Shown: positions 57,287-64,000 of the stretch, piece by piece
Numbering within the stretch: position 1 is the stretch's first letter
Layout: the number at the start of each line of letters is the position of its first letter
Virus record (IMG/VR): IMGVR_UViG_3300002835_000041
Span: 54,982-118,981 of that record
Origin: a virus
Strand: one strand, 5' to 3'
Length of the DNA: 64,000 nt
Translations under genes and position numbers: made by a program
The notes under the pieces: model-generated
Told to the model about the DNA's origin: nothing
Seen by the model: only the letters and a program-made list of their open reading frames with translations
The model's database searches: none

Positions 57287-58879
57287 ATGCAAGACAACGA
57301 ATATGAAATTGGTGCAAGAATTGACGAAGCAGTAAAAAAAGATGATACTTTTGCAAAGTCAGATCCGTTTAGTGGCAACTGGGAAACATTAAAAACTTTA
57401 GATGGTTTGGATGCAAACTTTAAAAGAAGAACAAGCAGAATGTCATCTAAGATGGTTGAGCCAACAACTCAATATACAACTGCAGCACTTGCTGGAAAAA
57501 GCGGTATTGACGGAGCACAATCAAAAGAAATTAACCCAGGTCTAGTATATGTAAACGGCTATGGAATGTTTGATGTTATTACACCTCCATGGAACCTATA
57601 TGAATTAGCAAACTATTACGACACATCATTTGCAAACCACGCAGCAATTGATGCAAAGGTCGAAAACATTGTTGGCCTTGGTTATGAGTTTAAGGTTTCT
57701 CCAAGAACAATGATGAGACTTGAAGCATCAGAAGATAATAGCGCAACACAAAAGGCACGAAAGAGAATTGAACGAGCAAAGATTGAAATGCGTGATTGGC
57801 TAGAGTCACTTAATGATGATGACTCATTTACAGCAACAATGGAAAAAGTTTATACAGATCTTCAGTCTACTGGCAATGGTTATTTAGAAATTGGAAGAAC
57901 AACTCGTGGAGAAATTGGATACGTTGGACATATACCAGCAACAACAATGCGAGTACGAAGAATCAAAGACGGATATGTACAGATCATTGGAAACAAGATT
58001 GTCTACTTCCGCAACTTTGGAGCAAAGAACCAAAACCCACTAACAACAGATGCTAGACCAAATGAAATTATTCACTTTAAGCAGTACTCACCTCTAAACA
58101 CATTTTATGGAGTGCCAGACATTATGTCGGCTATAAACTCACTACATGGAGACTCTCTTGCTTCACAATACAATATTGATTATTTTGCAAACAAAGCAGT
58201 CCCAAGATATGTTGTAACATTAAAGGGTGCGAAACTTTCTGGTGATGCAGAAGACAAGATGTTTAGATTCTTACAAACAAGTCTCAGAGGGCAGTCTCAC
58301 AGAACGCTATATATTCCACTTCCAGGTGATAGCGAAAATAATAAAGTTGAATTTAAAATGGAGCCCATCGAAGACGGTATACAGGACGGCTCATTTAAAG
58401 AGTATCGTAAGCAAAACCGTGATGACATCCTAGTAGCACATCAAGTGCCACTGTCTAAACTTGGAGGTGGCGATTCTGGATCTATTGCAGCAGCACTTGC
58501 ACAGGATCGCACCTTTAAGGAGCAGGTTGCAAGACCAGCACAGAGGCAACTTGAAAAAATGATCAATAAGATCATTCGTGAAAAGACAGATATTATTGAG
58601 TTTGTGTTTAACGAGTTGACACTAACAGATGAAATTGCACAGTCTCAGATTCTTGAAAGATATGTAAAGAATCAAATCATTACTCCTAATGAGGCTAGAG
58701 TTGTTCTGGATATGCCACAGAGAGATGGTGGAGATGAGGTCTTAGACCTTAAGCCAACAACCGCAGCAGAAGCAAATACAACAAGAGCAAGAGACTCTGA
58801 AAGAACAAATAACAATTCTGACAGCACTTCTACAGTTGCTGGAAGGAATCCAAAGGGAGAGGGCCGAAGCACCTCTTAG
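57287..58879 (+). CDS. portal protein
   Basis: The 530-residue protein matches PBSX-type portal proteins: ELANYYDTSFANHAAIDAKV, TDLQSTGNGYLEIGR, the core VYFRNFGAKN and HFKQYSPLNTFYGVPDIM, FANKAVPRYVVTLKG and SLRGQSHRTLYIPLPGD, with a polar disordered end. It forms the dodecameric entry ring of the head. It starts two bases after the upstream stop and precedes the protease. Confidence 0.93.
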   Translation: MQDNEYEIGARIDEAVKKDDTFAKSDPFSGNWETLKTLDGLDANFKRRTSRMSSKMVEPTTQYTTAALAGKSGIDGAQSKEINPGLVYVNGYGMFDVITPPWNLYELANYYDTSFANHAAIDAKVENIVGLGYEFKVSPRTMMRLEASEDNSATQKARKRIERAKIEMRDWLESLNDDDSFTATMEKVYTDLQSTGNGYLEIGRTTRGEIGYVGHIPATTMRVRRIKDGYVQIIGNKIVYFRNFGAKNQNPLTTDARPNEIIHFKQYSPLNTFYGVPDIMSAINSLHGDSLASQYNIDYFANKAVPRYVVTLKGAKLSGDAEDKMFRFLQTSLRGQSHRTLYIPLPGDSENNKVEFKMEPIEDGIQDGSFKEYRKQNRDDILVAHQVPLSKLGGGDSGSIAAALAQDRTFKEQVARPAQRQLEKMINKIIREKTDIIEFVFNELTLTDEIAQSQILERYVKNQIITPNEARVVLDMPQRDGGDEVLDLKPTTAAEANTTRARDSERTNNNSDSTSTVAGRNPKGEGRSTS

Positions 58880-58931
58880 TGTCCAATATGTCCACATTGT
58901 GATATATGTATAAAAGGGGGTTTATAATATA

Positions 58932-60269
58932 ATGGTGAGCAATATATCTAAAGCCCATTGGAATTCTGATGGGAATAATCTACGTCTTTCAATGCCTTTT
59001 AGTAAGGTAGACAAAGAGCGACGAATCGTTTCTGGATTTGCATCTTTGGACAATATCGATAAGCAAGATGACATTGTAACAGCCGAAGCATCAATGGAAG
59101 CATTTGCAAAATTCCGAGGTAATATTAGAGAAATGCACCAGCCACTAGCAGTAGGCAAGATGGTAAACTTTAAAGCAGAAAAGTATTTTGATCCAGAATC
59201 AAAGAAGTTTTATAATGGAGTATTTGTATCAGCATATGTTTCAAAGGGTGCACAAGATACTTGGGAAAAGGTTCTAGATGGAACCCTTGCTGGTTTCTCT
59301 ATTGGTGGAAGAATGAACAAGTGGGATGATGGGTTTGATGAAAAGTCAGATAAAGCAATTAGAATTATTAAGCAATACGATTTGGTTGAGTTGAGTCTTG
59401 TAGATTCCCCAGCAAATCAGTTTGCAAATATTGTATCTGTTGAAAAAGTTGACGGAGTAGATATTATTAAGGCTGACGAAACAGTTTTAGAAAATGTTTT
59501 TTATGATAAAGAATCAGGAATTGTAATGGTTTCAGAAAATGAATCAGAGTTAAGTCCAACTACTGGTGAGCAAATGGCAAATATAGGTTTCGTTGAAAAA
59601 ACGGATAATGAAAAGATAGACATGATAAAATTCTTAGTTGATAGTGCTAAAGGCATTAATACTTCTAAGATTAACAAGGAGGTACAACCTATGACAAAAT
59701 CAAAAACACAAGTTGAAAAGACAGATGTAGTTGAAGATGTTGTGGTCGCTCCAGAGGCAGATGCCGTGGTTGAAGAAGTTACCGAAGAAGTTGCAAAGGC
59801 AGAAGAGACAGAAACAGCAGATGTTGTTAAGTCAGACTCAGTACCAGCAACAGAGACTGAAGATGCACCAGTTGCAGAAACAGTTGAAGAAGTAGCAGGC
59901 TCAGACGCAGACGTATCTAAGTCAGATAATGTAGTTGTAGAAGCAATTGCAGAAATCAAGAATAATCTAACATCAGCCTTTAGCGATCTATTGTCAACAG
60001 TAAAGTCTTTGCAAGCAGAAGTAGAACTTCTTAAGTCTTCAAAGGTCGATGTCGACACAGTAAAGGATTCATTTGCAGCAGTTGCAAAAGATATTGCAGC
60101 AGTGTCAAGTGAATTTAATGAATTTGGAAAACGAGTAGACGCTGTGGAAGCAGACACCGCATTCCGAAAGTCTGGAGATATCGGCGATATCTTCCAGTCT
60201 CAACCTGAAATGGTTGAAAAATCCCTATGGGGCGGTAGTTTCCTCAAAACAGCCGATCTATTCAAATGA
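58932..60269 (+). CDS. prohead protease with scaffold-like tail
   Basis: Residues about 1-190 are an XkdF-like prohead protease (MPFSKVDKERRIVSGFASLDNI, HQPLAVGKMVNFKAEK, the LAGFSIGGRMNKW core and DLVELSLVDSPANQFANI with the catalytic Ser). Residues about 260-445 are Val/Glu-rich and coiled (VVEDVVVAPEADAVVEEV, then LLSTVKSLQAEVELLKSS), like a scaffold. TATAAT (58923-58928) overlaps the start region, so GTG 58935 is an alternative start. The fused scaffold is probably cut during capsid maturation. Confidence 0.88.
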   Translation: MVSNISKAHWNSDGNNLRLSMPFSKVDKERRIVSGFASLDNIDKQDDIVTAEASMEAFAKFRGNIREMHQPLAVGKMVNFKAEKYFDPESKKFYNGVFVSAYVSKGAQDTWEKVLDGTLAGFSIGGRMNKWDDGFDEKSDKAIRIIKQYDLVELSLVDSPANQFANIVSVEKVDGVDIIKADETVLENVFYDKESGIVMVSENESELSPTTGEQMANIGFVEKTDNEKIDMIKFLVDSAKGINTSKINKEVQPMTKSKTQVEKTDVVEDVVVAPEADAVVEEVTEEVAKAEETETADVVKSDSVPATETEDAPVAETVEEVAGSDADVSKSDNVVVEAIAEIKNNLTSAFSDLLSTVKSLQAEVELLKSSKVDVDTVKDSFAAVAKDIAAVSSEFNEFGKRVDAVEADTAFRKSGDIGDIFQSQPEMVEKSLWGGSFLKTADLFK

Positions 60270-60292
60270 ACAAATCACTAGGAGGTGACAAT

Positions 60293-61426
60293 ATGTCAGA
60301 AGAAATAATCAAAAACCAGCCAGGCGCTGCGGGAGATCTAGGTGGAACAACACCAGGTCTTTACCAGGGTCAAGGTGCTTTCGCATCAGGTGGAATTGGT
60401 GGAGTAAGTAACCCAGGTGCAGATACACTTGGTAACATTCCAACAGCAACTCTTGGATCTACAAGCGGAGCAAACGCTGTTAACCCTAGTGGTTCAGCGG
60501 CTTCTGGAATTTTGCGCCCTGAGCAGGCACGTCGTTTTATCGACTATGTTTGGGATGCAACAGTATTAGCAAAGGATGGCCGTCGTGTAACAATGAAGGC
60601 TAATTCTATGGAACTTGAGAAGGTAAACGTCGGTGAGCGTGTAATTCGTGCAGCAGCGCAAGCAGTTGGTAACTACACAAACACAGGTGCAACATTCTCT
60701 AAGGTCGAACTTACTACCAAGAAGATTCGTCTTGATTGGGAAGTAACAGCAGAATCATTGGAAGATGGTGTAGAAGGTGACGCTCTAGAAGATCACTTGG
60801 TACGCTTGATGACCAACGCATTCGCAAACGATATCGAAGATCTCGCTATCAATGGTGATGGTGCAACAGGAGCATTCTTGTCAATCATGCCAGGCTTTAT
60901 CAACAAGGTAAAGACAAACGGAGATGCACATGAGTCAGTAGTAACCGTAGCAGATAATGCTTGGACACCTGATGTAATGCAGGGCATCATCAATGCAATG
61001 CCACGTAAGTACCGTGCACTTAAGAACAATCTTAAGTTCTACGCAGGTACAGACGCATTCGGTGGAATCGTTAAGAACAACGGTACACTTGCTGATGCAG
61101 TTGCAGAAGCATTTGCTGGCCAGATGCCAGGTAGCACTCAGGCTAACCGCCAGAGCTACCTAGATGGTGTTGGACAGACATTTGGTGGTGCACGTACCAC
61201 CCGTGTTCTTGGCATTGATGTACAGGAAGTTCCATACTACCCAGGCGGCTATGTTGATCTAACATTCCCAGCTAACCGTGTATGGGGATTCCAGAGAGAC
61301 ATCACTGTTAACCGTGAGTACAAGCCAAAGAAGGACACCGTTGAGTACACCGTATTCGTACGTTTTGGTATTCAGTGGGAAGAGGAAGATGCAGTAGCTT
61401 TCGCTGATGCACTTGCTGACAGCTAA
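60293..61426 (+). CDS. major capsid protein (HK97-like fold)
   Basis: AGGAGG 7 bases before the ATG at 60293 defines the start; the ATG 27 bases upstream lies inside the protease end. The 377-residue product has a Gly-rich N-terminus, then EQARRFIDYVWDATVLAKDG, KKIRLDWEVTAESLEDGVEG, and C-terminal strands (NREYKPKKDTVEYTVFVRFG) typical of HK97-type shells. Codon use is more biased than in neighbours, as expected for the most abundant protein. Confidence 0.9.
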   Translation: MSEEIIKNQPGAAGDLGGTTPGLYQGQGAFASGGIGGVSNPGADTLGNIPTATLGSTSGANAVNPSGSAASGILRPEQARRFIDYVWDATVLAKDGRRVTMKANSMELEKVNVGERVIRAAAQAVGNYTNTGATFSKVELTTKKIRLDWEVTAESLEDGVEGDALEDHLVRLMTNAFANDIEDLAINGDGATGAFLSIMPGFINKVKTNGDAHESVVTVADNAWTPDVMQGIINAMPRKYRALKNNLKFYAGTDAFGGIVKNNGTLADAVAEAFAGQMPGSTQANRQSYLDGVGQTFGGARTTRVLGIDVQEVPYYPGGYVDLTFPANRVWGFQRDITVNREYKPKKDTVEYTVFVRFGIQWEEEDAVAFADALADS

Positions 61427-61446
61427 TATTTGGCTATCCATTAATT

Positions 61447-61480
61447 GGGGCAGAGGCTAAAACCTCTGCCCCTTTTATTA
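61447..61480 (+). terminator. strong rho-independent terminator after the capsid gene
   Basis: GGGGCAGAGG (61447-61456) pairs with CCTCTGCCCC (61463-61472) over a 6-base loop, followed by TTTTATTA. It separates capsid expression from the downstream connector genes, which have their own TATAAT. Confidence 0.85.
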
Positions 61481-61509
61481 TCTGATATAATTAATTTAGG
61501 AGGAATATC

Positions 61510-61962
61510 ATGGCAACAGAACTATCTAATCCAGATGCTTTGGACGAAAACAATAAGGTAGCATCACCAAGTGATGTGGCTGCAAAAGCACCAGCCGAAG
61601 ACATTGTAGAAATCGTCAAGGAAGAAATCAAGGAAGAAACAAAGCCAGTAGTTGAAGACGTAAAGCCAGCAGATCCTGTTATCAAGGCAAATGAGCCAGT
61701 TAAGACAGAGCCATCTTTAAAAAAGGTTGATGCAGATGTTATTGGTGTAACTACTACTGAAGAAAAGCCAAAAGAAAAGAAAGCAGAAGTCCAGAAAGAC
61801 AAGGTAGCACTATTTTCAGAAAAGAATGTTTTCTGGGAAGGTGTTGGCCGTGTTGGTAAAGGCTACAATATTGTAGACGGAGAATCTGCTAAGAAGTGGC
61901 TTAAAAGAAACTTTATCCGTTTGGCTACGCCAGAAGAGATTAAGCAGGAATTTGGTAAGTAA
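61510..61962 (+). CDS. head-region protein with disordered acidic/Lys-rich N-terminus (150 aa)
   Basis: AGGAGGAATATC precedes the ATG. Residues 1-95 are low-complexity Lys/Glu/Pro/Val (EIVKEEIKEETKPVVEDVKP). The last 45 residues are a small fold (NVFWEGVGRVGKGYNIVDGE, KKWLKRNFIRLATPEE) common after phage capsid genes. Function unknown. Confidence 0.65.
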   Translation: MATELSNPDALDENNKVASPSDVAAKAPAEDIVEIVKEEIKEETKPVVEDVKPADPVIKANEPVKTEPSLKKVDADVIGVTTTEEKPKEKKAEVQKDKVALFSEKNVFWEGVGRVGKGYNIVDGESAKKWLKRNFIRLATPEEIKQEFGK

Positions 61963-61964
61963 AA

Positions 61965-62843
61965 ATGGAAATTTTGAGGGTTCCGCCCTATGACCTTACT
62001 GTAAATATTCAAGTAGACGAACCATCTACAGACTATCCAGTAATTATTCGTGATATGGCGGATCTCTCTATTTCAACAATAACTGCAACCTCTGACGAAA
62101 ATTCCATAATTAATGTGGACCTGCCATCAAAATATGATGGTCAGTATGAGGTCCAGGTCTATGAAAATGAATACTACTATGATGTAGTAAGACCATATGT
62201 AGACCCAAACACAAAAGGCACCACGGCAACAGAAATTGCTGAATATACAAAAAATGAGCAGACAGCAAGAGCAATCATTGATTCTGTAATTCGTCAAGGA
62301 TTTTACTATAAAAAAGAAGTTATCGAAACTGCTGGGCTTGGTGCAGACTATCTGCCACTATGGATTGATGCCAAAAAGGTACTGAAAGTTTATGAAAACA
62401 ACGTCCTTGTTTATGATGCCGCAAATCCAGATGATTATGAAAGAGCATTTGAAATAACGGCAGATGGCACAGCTATCCAGCAATACTATTCTGGAACTAT
62501 TAATCGTAATCAGGGTGCATCACTAATTTTGCCACTGGCTGCAGCTGACACAGACATTATTGAATATTACTATAGAGGCTTTCCAAGAACATTTGATTAT
62601 ACAATTGTGGTAGAGTCTGGATATAAAGTTATCCCATCGGACATAGTAAAGGCAACAGAGCTACTGGTAGAAGATTTGGCATGTGGAAAGCTTGAGTACT
62701 ACAAGCGTATGACGGCAAGCTACAGCACAGATCAGTTTAGAATTCAGTTTGACCGCTCAATGTTTGAGGGAACTGGAAACATTATAGTTGATAAGATTCT
62801 ATCCAAGTATGCGAAGTCAATTCAAACACTTGGAGTCTTATAA
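61965..62843 (+). CDS. head-tail connector-region protein (292 aa)
   Basis: An N-terminal beta domain (residues about 1-80, PYDLTVNIQVDEPSTDYPVI) precedes a longer alpha/beta part (EYTKNEQTARAIIDSVIRQG, DIVKATELLVEDLACGKLEY). Position between capsid and the 62843 gene suggests an adaptor or neck protein. No exact family recognised. Confidence 0.6.
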   Translation: MEILRVPPYDLTVNIQVDEPSTDYPVIIRDMADLSISTITATSDENSIINVDLPSKYDGQYEVQVYENEYYYDVVRPYVDPNTKGTTATEIAEYTKNEQTARAIIDSVIRQGFYYKKEVIETAGLGADYLPLWIDAKKVLKVYENNVLVYDAANPDDYERAFEITADGTAIQQYYSGTINRNQGASLILPLAAADTDIIEYYYRGFPRTFDYTIVVESGYKVIPSDIVKATELLVEDLACGKLEYYKRMTASYSTDQFRIQFDRSMFEGTGNIIVDKILSKYAKSIQTLGVL

Positions 62844-63298
62844 TGACTACTGTATATTGCGAAAAAACAGATTTTGTTTACCCACTATTGGTGGATGTTT
62901 ATTATCCAATTGTTGAGCAATCCGCATATGGAAATGTAAAAAAACAATGGATTTTAGACAAAACTTTGGCATGTAATTTTTCTGGTGCTGGAACAGCTTG
63001 GAAAGAAGAGGTTCAGCCAAATGTTAATATTACTAAAGATATGGTTTTAATTGGCAGGGTGCGTTCAGATATTCGTGTATCAAAGCTAAATGCAGATAAC
63101 GCAATCACAAACGTAATACTTACAAATATTAGAGATTCTCACAATAACCCAATTTATGTTGAGACATCTGGGGTTAGATCTGGAAAGTCTACTATATTTG
63201 AAATAGCATCACAAGATCCAATTGTTGGACCATTTGGTTCTATAGAATACTTTAAGTTAATTATTAGACGCTCAGAGAACCAGGCGGCAGATGTATAA
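62843..63298 (+). CDS. head-tail joining protein candidate (151 aa)
   Basis: The beta-rich product (MTTVYCEKTDFVYPLLVDVY, LACNFSGAGTAWKEEVQPNV) overlaps the upstream stop. By synteny it is a head-closure or stopper protein. Confidence 0.6.
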   Translation: MTTVYCEKTDFVYPLLVDVYYPIVEQSAYGNVKKQWILDKTLACNFSGAGTAWKEEVQPNVNITKDMVLIGRVRSDIRVSKLNADNAITNVILTNIRDSHNNPIYVETSGVRSGKSTIFEIASQDPIVGPFGSIEYFKLIIRRSENQAADV

Positions 63299-63972
63299 TG
63301 AAGCTTGAGTATGATACAAAACAGTTTATGAAAGATATGAATAATGTTATTAATTATTCAGTAGGATTTTTAGAGGGTGTAAAAACTGGCAAGCGAGCAA
63401 TGCTTGAAAATTTAGGAAGCCTAACAATTGAAGCGATGAAGCAGTTCATAGATACTATGGCTAGAGTTGATAATGCTGTTTTGCATCACGTATATGAGTG
63501 GAATCAAACTGGAAGCCCAGATGCAAGACTGTATGATCTAACCTATACAGTTAGTAATTTAGGTCTATCCATTAAATCATCTTTTAGACAATCAACATCT
63601 ATTCAAAATGGATCAAGTGTGCCATTCTATGACAAGGCTAGAATTATGGAAAATGGCATACCAGTAACAATACGTCCAGTACGGGCAAATGCTCTCGTAT
63701 TTGATGACAATGGCGAAAAGGTTTTTACAAAGGGGCCAGTAACAATAGACAATCCAGGAGGCACAAGAGCAGAGCGTGGATTTGAAAAAGCATTTGATAC
63801 CTTTATGACTCAATACTTTACGCAGGCATTCTTGAATTCAAGTGGTATACTTAGATATATTCAAAATCCAGTAGCCTATAAAAAGAATTTGCCAGCTGGC
63901 AAAAGGCTTGGAAAGTCAGTTGGTTATTCTACAGGATATCGCTGGATAGCAAATGCAGGAGTTACTATATAA
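63298..63972 (+). CDS. HK97 gp10-like tail-completion protein (224 aa)
   Basis: The product has helical N-terminal KQFMKDMNNVINYSVGFLEG and SLTIEAMKQFIDTM, a beta middle, and a Phe/Arg-rich end (RAERGFEKAFDTFMTQYFTQ). Order and character resemble gp10-like proteins that join head and tail. Confidence 0.65.
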   Translation: MKLEYDTKQFMKDMNNVINYSVGFLEGVKTGKRAMLENLGSLTIEAMKQFIDTMARVDNAVLHHVYEWNQTGSPDARLYDLTYTVSNLGLSIKSSFRQSTSIQNGSSVPFYDKARIMENGIPVTIRPVRANALVFDDNGEKVFTKGPVTIDNPGGTRAERGFEKAFDTFMTQYFTQAFLNSSGILRYIQNPVAYKKNLPAGKRLGKSVGYSTGYRWIANAGVTI

Positions 63973-64000
63973 TGGCAATATACTATCCACCAGTTTTTAT
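63972..64000 (+). CDS. partial CDS at window end
   Basis: The ATG overlaps the preceding TAA (TAATG); only MAIYYPPVF is visible. By synteny a tail-completion protein. Confidence 0.5.

Noticed and set aside
59501-60157. Minus-strand Ser/Thr-rich ORF over the protease gene
   Set aside because: It is the antisense of the Val/Glu-rich scaffold-like tail and lacks a promoter or ribosome site.

Overview
The window is a contiguous piece of a tailed double-stranded DNA phage genome. It holds a complete late head module at the right end (portal, prohead protease fused to a scaffold-like tail, HK97-type major capsid protein, head-tail connectors), a long tail and fibre module, a block of tiny early-type genes, four tRNA genes, and no ribosomal or housekeeping genes. 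The host is most probably a low-GC actinobacterium, for example a freshwater lineage. This is an inference from gp88-like and DUF932 proteins typical of actinophages, very many leaderless genes, TGTGA-N6-TCACA sites of the Crp/GlxR type and a class II (B12) ribonucleotide reductase. No integrase or attachment site was seen.

Layout. 1-2000 (+): the end of a 2-oxoglutarate oxygenase, XapX and holin-like membrane proteins, an Hsp20 chaperone between two probable structured RNAs, and an HNH nuclease. 2003-10251 (mostly -): a TipAS-like drug-binding protein, three tRNAs, a HAD phosphatase, an SGNH hydrolase, two sulfotransferase-like proteins, a luciferase-like monooxygenase fused to a 2-oxoglutarate oxygenase, a second stand-alone oxygenase, and many zinc-ribbon microproteins. 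10616-24444 (-): about 45 small, tightly overlapping genes, with DUF932 and gp88 proteins as the recognisable ones. The operons are separated by intergenic spacers that repeatedly carry paired DnaA boxes, Crp/GlxR-like palindromes, CACGTG motifs and a recurrent hairpin. 24445-24901 is a divergent control region. 25592-28907: a complete cytochrome P450, a Cys-tailed small peptide, a Skp1-type GlcNAc-transferase and a DHH-like protein.

28940-53104 (+): virion fibre genes. These include a collagen-like protein, a Pro-rich Cys-module fibre, Mtd-N-type fibres and a fibre ending in a Hint domain, interleaved with decoration enzymes (2-oxoglutarate oxygenase, O-fucosyltransferase-like enzyme, second SGNH hydrolase, GDP-mannose 3,5-epimerase, GNAT-like protein) and ribonucleotide reductase. 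A muramidase-like endolysin candidate lies on the opposite strand. 53130-64000 (+): a giant LamG-like tail protein and the head genes.

The most striking theme is a possible virion-decoration system: prolyl-4-hydroxylase-like oxygenases, glycosyltransferases of families that modify hydroxyproline or Ser/Thr, an epimerase that would make GDP-L-galactose, and sulfo-, acyl- and acetyl-type enzymes, next to fibres rich in Ala-Pro, Thr-Pro, Val-Pro and Gly-X-Pro. A second theme is promoter architecture: a TATAAT box sits 6-7 bases before the start codon of dozens of genes, implying leaderless mRNAs. Several starts given here were chosen on that basis.
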